In this document: in pieces, positions 47,281 through 54,553 of the stretch
Position numbering within the stretch: position 1 is the stretch's first letter
How the letters are laid out: each line of letters begins with the position of its first letter
Assembly: GCA_964646345.1 (NCBI GenBank)
Contig: CAZYDU010000001.1
Span: 186,001 to 250,000 of the forward strand
Source: RGIG1681 sp964646345
GTDB lineage: Bacteria > Bacillota > Clostridia > Christensenellales > UBA1242
Length of the DNA stretch: 64,000 bases
Direction of reading: 5' to 3'
Translations under genes and position numbers: made by a program
The notes under the pieces: model-generated
What the model was told of the DNA's origin: nothing
Databases searched by the model: none
The model's input: the letters and a program-made list of their open reading frames with translations, nothing else

Positions 47281-47862
47281 CTACTTCTTTTTACCTAAAA
47301 AATCATCTTCGCCAAGGTCATAATCATCTTCATCTTCTTCATCTTCTTCAATATCATCATCTGAAACATCAACTGTTTCAAAATCATCAACAGGTGCAAC
47401 TTCTTCTTCATATTCAGAATCAAGTTCATCATCTTCAGATGCAAAATCGATTGGAGAATCAACACTGTCAAGGTCATCATCAGTCTTGAATGGGTCTTGC
47501 TCATCTGCAAGGTCAATATCACTAAAGCCTGAATTGTATTCTTCATCATCTTCAGAATCTTCTTCGCCATCAATGTCGTCACTGGAATCGGTTAAATGTT
47601 TGTCAGAACTATCTTTCCAATCTTTTCCATTTTCGTCATTTTCAGACTTGCTCTTTCCCCTGCACTCGTCACACATTGATTGGTCTTCAGTTATGTAATT
47701 TTGACCGCAAATTGGACAAAGTTCCATGTCTTCAATATCCAACAAATCAGCTTCTTCATTTTCGTTATGATGCTTCATTTCGGATTTGCACACATAGCAG
47801 TAATCTTCACTTTCTAAAATATAGTTAAGTTCACATCTTGGACATTTTTTATATTTTGCCAT
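47281..47862 (-). CDS. Double zinc-ribbon protein with long acidic tail, function unknown
   Basis: 193 aa. Two zinc-ribbon motifs are visible: Cys7/Cys10 with Cys22/Cys25, and Cys49/Cys52 with Cys64/Cys67. From about residue 70 on, the chain is almost wholly Asp, Glu and Ser, then ends in GKKK; this tail is likely disordered. Such a layout suggests binding to a basic partner or to the transcription or translation machinery, but the role is unknown. It is a single-gene unit with AGGAG before the ATG and its own terminator. Confidence 0.75.
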   Translation of the reverse strand: MAKYKKCPRCELNYILESEDYCYVCKSEMKHHNENEEADLLDIEDMELCPICGQNYITEDQSMCDECRGKSKSENDENGKDWKDSSDKHLTDSSDDIDGEEDSEDDEEYNSGFSDIDLADEQDPFKTDDDLDSVDSPIDFASEDDELDSEYEEEVAPVDDFETVDVSDDDIEEDEEDEDDYDLGEDDFLGKKK

Positions 47863-48017
47863 AAAATCTCCTAATTGTTTATTTCGTCCATATAGTATAC
47901 CAAATTTGCATTTTTGTAAACTACTTTACGAAAATTTTTCAATATTTTTAATAACTTTTATATTTTATTACAACTAAATAAAAATATACACAAAATAAAA
48001 GTAAATATTCTTTTCTT

Positions 48018-48090
48018 GCCATTCCGAGCGAAGCATAATTTCCAGTGTCATTTCGAGCGAAGCCCAAGAAATCCCCTTGCTAGAAAGCTC
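48018..48090. repeat. Dispersed intergenic repeat (copy D, short units)
   Basis: CCATTCCGAGCGAAGC and CATTTCGAGCGAAGCCCAAGAAATCCCC, followed by TTGCTAGAAAGC. It belongs to the same family as copies A to C. Confidence 0.65.
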
Positions 48091-48120
48091 CACCCCTTTG
48101 TCAAAAAAAGCATAAAAAAA

Positions 48121-48137
48121 GAAGCGGTAACCGCTTC
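48121..48137 (-). terminator. Terminator of acpP
   Basis: GAAGCGGT and ACCGCTTC, followed on the minus strand by TTTTTTT. Confidence 0.85.
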
Positions 48138-48156
48138 AATATAAATAAGATTAAGC

Positions 48157-48405
48157 TTATTTTTTTGTATTTTTGTCAATAAAATCAACAAGTTCTTTGA
48201 TTGTTTTGATTTGTGGGATAGCTTCATCAGGAATAGAAATACCAAAAGTATCTTCCAAAGCCATCAAAATTTCAACTAAATCAAGAGAATCTGCACCCAA
48301 ATCTTCTGCAATGTTAGATTCATTTTTTACATCTTCTTTTTTTACAGAAAGTTTTTCAGCGATAATTTCTTGAACTTTATCAAATGTTGTTTTCTTTTCT
48401 GCCAT
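48157..48405 (-). CDS. acpP: Acyl carrier protein
   Basis: It carries growing acyl chains in fatty-acid synthesis on a phosphopantetheine arm. The attachment motif GADSLDLVE places Ser40. The 82-aa acidic helical protein matches the family throughout. Its strong promoter, AGGGGGA site and close terminator make a single-gene unit, which fits high expression. Confidence 0.96.
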   Translation of the reverse strand: MAEKKTTFDKVQEIIAEKLSVKKEDVKNESNIAEDLGADSLDLVEILMALEDTFGISIPDEAIPQIKTIKELVDFIDKNTKK

Positions 48406-48428
48406 AATTATCCCCCTAATATATATTC

Positions 48429-48457
48429 ATTATATTCTTTTTTAGTATAAAAATCAA
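48429..48457 (-). promoter_or_regulatory. Promoter of acpP
   Basis: Minus-strand TTGATT, 17-bp spacer, TATAAT. No FapR-like operator was recognised. Confidence 0.7.
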
Positions 48458-48462
48458 GTAAT

Positions 48463-49755
48463 TTATACAGTATTGAAAGAAGATGCCACAATTTCTACTG
48501 GTTCAGTTTTTCCTTCAATATAAAATTTGACCGTTGAATATGGTTTGATTGAAAATACACAATCCTCATAGCTATATTGATTATACATCATTTGTGTTTT
48601 TTCTTCGTCAGACAATACATCAGTATACACAATTTTTGTGATATAATCGTTTGTTGTTAATTTTCCGGAAGCAATACCTTTGCCCACCGATGAAACCTTA
48701 ACCGCATAAGTGTCAACCAATCTCGTTTCATTTTTATAAACAATAGGTTCAATAGTTTTTCTGCTAACACTTGCAAATGTTACATTTAAATCTAAATATT
48801 TAACACTTTCTTCGCCAGCAATCAATCGGTCAGCAATTCCACGAACAACGGAACTTGGAATTGCGTAGCTTGTTCCTTCAACAACAAAAGTTTCTTTACC
48901 CGAACTTGCTTCATCAAGTTTTGCATTAACTATTCCAACAAGCTCGCCTTTTGAATTAAACAACCCACCACCTGAGTTCCCTGGATTGATTTCAGCAGAA
49001 ATTTTGATACATCTGCTTGGTTCTGATTTTTCGATTGAAATAAAGGCATTTAGTTGTGAAATCAAACCATCTGTAATAGTAATACCCAATCCCAAAGGAT
49101 TTCCAACGGCAAACACACATTCGCCTTGAGTTGCATAAGAACTATCAAACACAGTTGTTGCCGAGCAACCCCATAAAGTTTCATTTAAGTCATTACTAAC
49201 ATATTTTAGAACTGCAATATCATATTTACTTGAATATCCAACAACACTTACCTTTATTGATTCTTTTGAAGTATAGGAAGAAAGCTGAACTTTGACATTT
49301 TTTGTATCATTTTCCACAACATGATAGCAAGTTACAAAATAAATCGTACCTTTATTGTAAGCACTGCTCTCCATATTTTCAGAGTTCCTATCAATTTTAT
49401 AAATCACACCTGAACCTGAAGATACATTAGACGAAGTGCCACTAGTAATGCAAACTGAATTTGCAATGGCAGAATTTTTAACAGCCATTGAAACTTCACT
49501 ACCAGCACCAACTTCAATGACATAATTATTAATTGTTCTATATTTTTTTGTACCAACTAAGAATAAACAAACAACACTTAAAACCAAGTTTATTATTAGT
49601 CCAAACGACACTATAAAGGAAGGTGCAGTTTTTGACATTCTAGACCCACCACGACTAGAGCCATTATTCCGTTTCGCTCTTTCATTTCTGGTTATAGGTA
49701 CATCGTCATAAGGAATCTTTGTCCTAGATGAACCATAGTCATCAAAATAACTCAT
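48463..49755 (-). CDS. Membrane-anchored trypsin-like (HtrA-type) serine protease
   Basis: 430 aa. A basic cytoplasmic N-terminus (1-44) and one transmembrane helix (about 45-68) are followed by an outer protease domain. The triad is complete: His145 (TCYHVV), Asp179 (YDIAVLK) and Ser261 (NPGNSGGGLF). The oxyanion and substrate strands resemble HtrA/DegP. The last 120 residues contain a PDZ-like stretch (TYAVKVSSVGKGIASGKL), shorter than usual. A quality-control or regulatory protease at the cell surface is likely. It lies 28 bp after a surface protein gene in an ung-led operon, with an AGGGGGAG site. Confidence 0.88.
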   Translation of the reverse strand: MSYFDDYGSSRTKIPYDDVPITRNERAKRNNGSSRGGSRMSKTAPSFIVSFGLIINLVLSVVCLFLVGTKKYRTINNYVIEVGAGSEVSMAVKNSAIANSVCITSGTSSNVSSGSGVIYKIDRNSENMESSAYNKGTIYFVTCYHVVENDTKNVKVQLSSYTSKESIKVSVVGYSSKYDIAVLKYVSNDLNETLWGCSATTVFDSSYATQGECVFAVGNPLGLGITITDGLISQLNAFISIEKSEPSRCIKISAEINPGNSGGGLFNSKGELVGIVNAKLDEASSGKETFVVEGTSYAIPSSVVRGIADRLIAGEESVKYLDLNVTFASVSRKTIEPIVYKNETRLVDTYAVKVSSVGKGIASGKLTTNDYITKIVYTDVLSDEEKTQMMYNQYSYEDCVFSIKPYSTVKFYIEGKTEPVEIVASSFNTV

Positions 49756-49783
49756 TTTTTCGGCACTCCCCCTTTTACTATTT

Positions 49784-51235
49784 TTATTTTACATCATTTT
49801 TCCTTGATTTTACAAGAGAAATTGACCAATAAATCATAATTCCTGTGCAAAAACAAGCAAAAAATATCCATAAAATGATTTCAAACAAGTCCATTTTATC
49901 TTCGGTTGATACAATGTCTATTGAAATTGATGATGAAACATTCTCCGCCTTAACACCATATTGACTTTTAACTTTAGCAGATATATCTAATGTTGAGCTA
50001 CCAGCAGACACACCTGAAATACAAACATAAACCACACCATTTTCTTCATAGTATGATTCAATAACTGCGTTATTATTATCTATAGTCAAACTATAGTCGC
50101 CATCAATAACAACATTATCCGCAAGCTTAAATGAAATCATTACTTTTTCATTATCGTTTATTGTGCATTTTGATTTAACAACAAAATTCCCCAGCGATAA
50201 ATTGTCACAATAAATATTAATTCCTTCGCTTAACAGCGGTTTAGTTTCGTTTTTACTATGTAATTGAATTGTAAAGTTATAGTAACCCTGCTCATAAAAA
50301 TTCAAATAATCTCCGAAATCTTTATAAGACGTATCAGACCTTGGGCTGGTAAAAGATAGAGTCCAATAATAATTACTATTAGTTGAGTAATTCGATAAGT
50401 CATATTTTCCAATGTATAAAGTTTTGAAAATATCTCTTACTGAACCAATTTTCACTTTATCGCCAATGTAAAATGTTCCACCAATATTAAATGTGTCACT
50501 AAACTCAAAATAAGATTGTGGCAAATCATAAATCATACCTGACGAAAAACTATTATTCACATTTTTTGATGCAAACACATGATAAAACGAAAATCTTTCA
50601 CTTGTTTTTGTCTCATAACCATCATAAACATCATCTTGGTCTTCTTCTTCATCTTCAGCTTCAGAATAATAGCTAAAAATAATTCTATCATAAGTTGTGT
50701 TTGTGTAATCTTCATCAGAATACTCAAAATCAATCAAATTTAATTGTATAAATTTCCAACCAGTACCCATTGATTGCACTTCTTGGTGCGAAAAAGACCA
50801 AAGCAAATTATTCCCGCTACCATTCGAAAGTTCAATTTTTAACTTAAAAGTGTTGAGAATGGTGTTAACATTTATTAAATAAACCCACATAAAAATGGCA
50901 TCGTTTTGCCCGGGAGTATAACCATTTCCACCATTAATTTGAAAAATTTTATTCTTAAATTCCCCATATTCTCCAGCCGTTGGAGTTATAGATTGCCCTT
51001 CATATCTTGTTTTTGTGTCTTTGTTATATGGCGAAACATTTTCCACCTTGCCATTATCAACATAACTAGAAATATTTGCTGAAATTAAATCTATCGAATC
51101 ACTTTTAAAATATTCACTTTCCACACTTGTTGCTTGCACATGTGAAGACCTTGTATTTTGTCCAGCAAAAAAGCATGGCAGTAAAAAAGCCAAACTAAAA
51201 ACTAAAGCCAAACTAAAACACAATTTTTTCTTCAT
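49784..51235 (-). CDS. Signal-peptide, single-pass surface protein, function unknown
   Basis: 483 aa. A signal peptide at 1-24 (LCFSLALVFSLAFLLPCFFA) and a C-terminal transmembrane helix at about 451-473 with a basic tail define a type I membrane protein, without LPxTG. The middle is beta-rich; residues about 100-200 look like a carbohydrate-binding-type jelly roll (WKFIQLNLIDFEYSDE). The final 100 residues resemble an immunoglobulin-like domain. The layout resembles the 768-aa protein at 38950. It overlaps ung by one base and precedes the HtrA-type protease, possibly its partner or client. Confidence 0.68.
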   Translation of the reverse strand: MKKKLCFSLALVFSLAFLLPCFFAGQNTRSSHVQATSVESEYFKSDSIDLISANISSYVDNGKVENVSPYNKDTKTRYEGQSITPTAGEYGEFKNKIFQINGGNGYTPGQNDAIFMWVYLINVNTILNTFKLKIELSNGSGNNLLWSFSHQEVQSMGTGWKFIQLNLIDFEYSDEDYTNTTYDRIIFSYYSEAEDEEEDQDDVYDGYETKTSERFSFYHVFASKNVNNSFSSGMIYDLPQSYFEFSDTFNIGGTFYIGDKVKIGSVRDIFKTLYIGKYDLSNYSTNSNYYWTLSFTSPRSDTSYKDFGDYLNFYEQGYYNFTIQLHSKNETKPLLSEGINIYCDNLSLGNFVVKSKCTINDNEKVMISFKLADNVVIDGDYSLTIDNNNAVIESYYEENGVVYVCISGVSAGSSTLDISAKVKSQYGVKAENVSSSISIDIVSTEDKMDLFEIILWIFFACFCTGIMIYWSISLVKSRKNDVK

Positions 51236-51909
51236 TAAATATTATCAATTCTCCAATCAATTTCTTCTCTGTTATTATTTTTCAAAAACTCATTTGCTTT
51301 TTTAAAGTGATTATTTCCAAAAAAACCTGCATAAGCCGAAAGCGGACTTGGGTGCACAGACTTAAGCACTAAATGTTTTTTAGTGTCTATAAATTTTTCC
51401 TTTGAAATTGCATTATTCCCCCACAAAATAAACACCACCGGATTGTCTTGCTTGTTAACTTCTTGAATAACACGGTCGGTGAACTTTTGCCAACCAAACT
51501 TTGAATGCGAATTTGCTTGATGTGCACGAACTGTTAATGTTGCATTTAAAAGCAAAACACCTTGTTTTGCCCATTTCATTAAATAGCCATGGTTTGGTGC
51601 AGGGTAACCATATTCACTTTCAATTTCCTTGTAAATATTTTTAAGCGAAGGCGGAATATCCACACCCGGCAGAACAGAAAAACTCATACCGTGAGCCTGA
51701 CCTTCTTCGTGATAGGGATCTTGACCTAAAATCACCACTTTAACATCATTTATATCACAATTAGTGAGAGCCGAAAAGATTTTATTTCTAGGTGGATACA
51801 CCTTATATTTTGAGTATTCTTCATCAACTTTATTTAAAAGTGTTTTGAAATAATCCTTCTCAAACTCATCTTCCAAAACCTTATCCCAATTATTGTTAAA
51901 AAATTTCAT
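51235..51909 (-). CDS. ung: Uracil-DNA glycosylase (family 1)
   Basis: Ung removes uracil from DNA to start base-excision repair. GQDPYHEEGQAHG at 62-74 contains the catalytic Asp64, and HPSPLSA at 186-192 contains the catalytic His186. The Leu loop region is intact (PLSAYAGFFGNNHF). The 224-aa length is typical. It is first in an operon with a surface protein and a protease, an unusual functional mix. A GTAGGT site lies before the ATG. Confidence 0.97.
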   Translation of the reverse strand: MKFFNNNWDKVLEDEFEKDYFKTLLNKVDEEYSKYKVYPPRNKIFSALTNCDINDVKVVILGQDPYHEEGQAHGMSFSVLPGVDIPPSLKNIYKEIESEYGYPAPNHGYLMKWAKQGVLLLNATLTVRAHQANSHSKFGWQKFTDRVIQEVNKQDNPVVFILWGNNAISKEKFIDTKKHLVLKSVHPSPLSAYAGFFGNNHFKKANEFLKNNNREEIDWRIDNI

Positions 51910-51965
51910 ACCTACAATCCCTTACACTATCATTTTAGCAAAAGATAGGTTTTTATGCAATAAAA

Positions 51966-51983
51966 AAAGGGCTTCCGCCCTTT
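51966..51983 (-). terminator. Terminator of the Nudix gene
   Basis: AAAGGGC and GCCCTTT around a 4-nt loop, followed on the minus strand by TTTTTTT. Confidence 0.85.
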
Positions 51984-52052
51984 AAATAATGGTTTATTTA
52001 AAATTCATTCTTAAAAATATACACAAACTTAATTTTTAAAATAATCAAAACA

Positions 52053-52577
52053 CTAATCCAGTTCCCAGACTCCATAAAGTTTTTTATCACACGAAAAAAC
52101 TAAATCGATTAACTCTTTCTTATATTTTACAAACTCGCCTGTTTGTATTAATTTAAAGACATCTCCTTTTGTCGTCCACTTAACTTGTTTCACTTCTGTT
52201 GTTTGCAACTTAAAATCTTCTGCTTGTTTATCACAATGAATGACATAAAAATCATCGAAACCGGTTTCAAAATTAATTGTGAAATTTGGTATGCTTTTTG
52301 AAAAATCATATTTTAACCCGATTTCTTCAAACAACTCTCTTTCTGCACCTTCACTTGACGCTTCTCCGGAAACAACACAACCACCAACCGATAAATCCCA
52401 TTTATTAGGATTAACCCTTTTTGTTTCAACCCTTTGCTGAATCAACATTTCGCCTTTGCTGTTAAATATGATAATATGCACAACCACTCTATATCTATCT
52501 TTTGGAACAATGCCATTTCTCTCCAATGTTTCACCGGTTTTCATTCGGTTTATATCATATAAATCAAAAAATTCCAT
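52053..52577 (-). CDS. Nudix hydrolase of isopentenyl-diphosphate-isomerase-like type
   Basis: 174 aa from the ATG at 52577, chosen for its AAAGGAGT site; the longer frame lacks one. The sequence begins MEFFDLYDINRMKTGETLER, typical of YfcD-like Nudix proteins. The Nudix box GxxxxxExxxxxxxRELxEExG is at about 65-87 (GGCVVSGEASSEGAEREL, then FEEIG), with all four key acids. YfcD-like enzymes hydrolyse small diphosphate compounds; the substrate here is unknown. True isopentenyl isomerase activity is less likely from motif context alone. Confidence 0.88.
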   Translation of the reverse strand: MEFFDLYDINRMKTGETLERNGIVPKDRYRVVVHIIIFNSKGEMLIQQRVETKRVNPNKWDLSVGGCVVSGEASSEGAERELFEEIGLKYDFSKSIPNFTINFETGFDDFYVIHCDKQAEDFKLQTTEVKQVKWTTKGDVFKLIQTGEFVKYKKELIDLVFSCDKKLYGVWELD

Positions 52578-52628
52578 ACCTATACTCCTTTGTTTTAATG
52601 ATATTTCACTATTTTTAGCAACAAAAAA

Positions 52629-52650
52629 CAAGATACAAAAATGTATCTTG
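52629..52650 (-). terminator. Terminator of rplM-rpsI
   Basis: CAAGATAC and GTATCTTG around a short loop, followed on the minus strand by TTTTTTGTT. The arms are the same 8-mers as in the clpP/clpX hairpin at 281-319. Confidence 0.8.
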
Positions 52651-52660
52651 TTTTTGAATA

Positions 52661-53071
52661 CTATCTCTTTGAAAATTGTGGTGCTTTACGAGCTTTCTTC
52701 AAACCATATTTCTTTCTTTCTTTCATTCTTGGGTCACGAGTTAAGAGACCTGCAGATTTGATAGATGCTTTGAATGTTTCATTTGAAAGAACCAAAGCTC
52801 TTGCGATTGCATGACGGCAAGCACCTGCTTGACCAGTTAAACCACCGCCATCAACAGTGATTTCAATGTCATATTTATCAGCAACTTCAACTAAATTTAA
52901 AGCTGTTTTTACTTCGTTTTGCAAAAGTTCTGATTTGAAATATTCGTTAAGTGGTAATTTGTTAACTACAATATTACCTTTACCTTCTGAAATTCTTGCT
53001 CTAGCAATAGCCTTTTTTCTACGGCCTGTTGCCCAAATTTTTTCTACTTTCTTTGTTGTTTTCTTTGCCAT
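52661..53071 (-). CDS. rpsI: Small ribosomal subunit protein uS9
   Basis: S9 contacts the P-site tRNA through its basic C-terminal tail. WATGRRKKAIARARI near the N-terminus and LTRDPRMKERKKYGLKKARK, ending in QFSKR, are hallmark regions. The 136-aa length is usual, with a short Lys-rich start. It lies 5 bp after rplM, the conserved pair. Confidence 0.98.
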   Translation of the reverse strand: MAKKTTKKVEKIWATGRRKKAIARARISEGKGNIVVNKLPLNEYFKSELLQNEVKTALNLVEVADKYDIEITVDGGGLTGQAGACRHAIARALVLSNETFKASIKSAGLLTRDPRMKERKKYGLKKARKAPQFSKR

Positions 53072-53076
53072 AGTTA

Positions 53077-53517
53077 TTACCTTCTACCTTCTAGATTTAA
53101 TACTTCTGGTTGTTGAGCTGTGTGCTCATGTTTGTCATCTTTGTAAACTCTTAAGTTTGTGAGCATTTTTCTTCCAAGAGAATTTTTTGGAAGCATTCTC
53201 TTAACTGCGAGAGTAACAGCCTTGTCTGACTTTTCAGCCATAAGAGTTTTGTATTGAATTTCTTTAAGTCCACCAATGTAACCAGTGTGATATTGATAAT
53301 ATTTATCTTCTAATTTGTTACCAGTTAAAACAACTTTATCAGTGTTAATGATGATAACGTGGTCACCACAAAGTTGGTTTGGTGTGAATTCTGGCTTGTT
53401 TTTGCCACGAAGAACAGCGGCAACTTGGCTAGCCAATCTACCAAGAGGCATATTTGTTGCATCAACAATATACCATTTGCTTGATTTTGCTTCTGCACTT
53501 TGCATAAATGTTTTCAT
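53077..53517 (-). CDS. rplM: Large ribosomal subunit protein uL13
   Basis: L13 is an early-assembly 23S rRNA-binding protein. WYIVDATNMPLGRLASQVA, the GDHVIIINTDKVVLTGNK region and ML-PKNSLGR are standard motifs. The 146-aa length is typical. It is first in the rplM-rpsI operon, behind a consensus promoter and a leader that can fold into a hairpin. Confidence 0.98.
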   Translation of the reverse strand: MKTFMQSAEAKSSKWYIVDATNMPLGRLASQVAAVLRGKNKPEFTPNQLCGDHVIIINTDKVVLTGNKLEDKYYQYHTGYIGGLKEIQYKTLMAEKSDKAVTLAVKRMLPKNSLGRKMLTNLRVYKDDKHEHTAQQPEVLNLEGRR

Positions 53518-53551
53518 TTTTCCTTACCTTTTTTTAATATTCTAACAAATT

Positions 53552-53581
53552 ATTGGACAAGTTTTTATAAAAACCCCCAAT
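53552..53581 (-). promoter_or_regulatory. Candidate rplM leader hairpin
   Basis: Between promoter and rplM the mRNA can pair ATTGG with CCAAT and GTTTT with AAAAC around TATA. L13 leaders that bind the protein for feedback are known in Bacillota, so this is a candidate autoregulatory element. Homology to known leader families is not established. Confidence 0.35.
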
Positions 53582-53594
53582 CCTATGCTCGTAT

Positions 53595-53623
53595 ATTTTA
53601 TAACTAAATTATCAAGTTGTCAA
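53595..53623 (-). promoter_or_regulatory. Promoter of rplM-rpsI
   Basis: Minus-strand TTGACA, 17-bp spacer, TAAAAT. A strong consensus match, with a leader of about 70 nt. Confidence 0.75.
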
Positions 53624-53652
53624 TAATTTATCTCAATTTCTTCATAATATTT

Positions 53653-54414
53653 TCAATTTTTAGACATTTTGACATCTTCATAGCTTACATTTTTCATAAT
53701 TAAAGCCTTAGCTGGCATGGTTTTTCCTGCAAGCGACCTGTTTTTGCTATTCAATATACTTTCAATTTCTCGTGGCTCAATTTGCCCATACCCCGCCTTT
53801 AGTATTGTTCCAAACATGATTCTAACCATATTATACAAAAATCCATTGCCTGTAACTTCAAAAGCGAAAAGTCCGTCACCAAGTTCAACGATTTTTGCAT
53901 CATAAATTGTTCTCACAAAATCCGTTTTTCCGCTTTTTTGTGAAACCAATGACTCATAGTCTCTCGTGCCAATAAAAAACTTGCAAGCTTCTTTCATTTT
54001 GTCTAAATTAACGTAATCATTAACTCTAAATGCGGATTCTTCAAATAGCGGAAGCCTAAACCTTGAGATGTAAAATTTATATTGATATGTTTTTTCCTTT
54101 ACGGAAAATCTCGCATCAAAATCTTTTGGTGCAAATTCACAAGAAGTAACTGCAATATCTTCAGGCAATAAACCATTCAAACTCACCAATAGTTTTTTTA
54201 CATCAACCTGTTGTTCAGTATCAAAATGAGCTACTTGCCCAAGTGCTGAAACCCCAGCATCAGTTCTTCCTGATGCATAAGTTTTTACTTTTCCCTTCAT
54301 TAAAAATTCTAAGACTCTTTCAAGTTCTCCCTGAATAGTCCTTTTGTTTGGCTGAATTTGCCACCCGCTAAAATTTTTACCATTGTATTGTATAGTTAAC
54401 TTTATCCTTTCCAT
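53653..54414 (-). CDS. truA: tRNA pseudouridine synthase A
   Basis: TruA modifies positions 38-40 of tRNA anticodon stems. SGRTDAGVSALGQVAHFDT places the catalytic Asp52. FLYNMVRIMFGTILKAG near residue 190 and the GKTMPAKAL stretch near the end are also family features. The 253-aa length is typical. No Shine-Dalgarno precedes the ATG, and a promoter -10 lies 7 nt upstream, so the mRNA is predicted to be leaderless. It is divergent from nifJ. Confidence 0.96.
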   Translation of the reverse strand: MERIKLTIQYNGKNFSGWQIQPNKRTIQGELERVLEFLMKGKVKTYASGRTDAGVSALGQVAHFDTEQQVDVKKLLVSLNGLLPEDIAVTSCEFAPKDFDARFSVKEKTYQYKFYISRFRLPLFEESAFRVNDYVNLDKMKEACKFFIGTRDYESLVSQKSGKTDFVRTIYDAKIVELGDGLFAFEVTGNGFLYNMVRIMFGTILKAGYGQIEPREIESILNSKNRSLAGKTMPAKALIMKNVSYEDVKMSKN

Positions 54415-54420
54415 AAAAAA

Positions 54421-54449
54421 ATAATATCATAAATTATGTTTAATTTCAA
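54421..54449 (-). promoter_or_regulatory. Promoter of truA, predicting a leaderless transcript
   Basis: Minus-strand TTGAAA, 17-bp spacer, TATTAT with an extended TG element. The A of the ATG is 7 nt past the -10 box. Confidence 0.65.
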
Positions 54450-54470
54450 TGCATTTAACCAAAATATTAT

Positions 54471-54500
54471 TTGACTTAAAAACTAGAAAAAACATATAAT
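54471..54500 (+). promoter_or_regulatory. Promoter of nifJ
   Basis: TTGACT, 18-bp spacer, TATAAT. The leader to the ATG is about 45 nt with GGAGATG before the start. Confidence 0.75.
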
Positions 54501-54553
54501 TAAAATGTTTAAAAAGCAACTTGCTTTTAAAATAAAATAATGGAGATGAAAAA

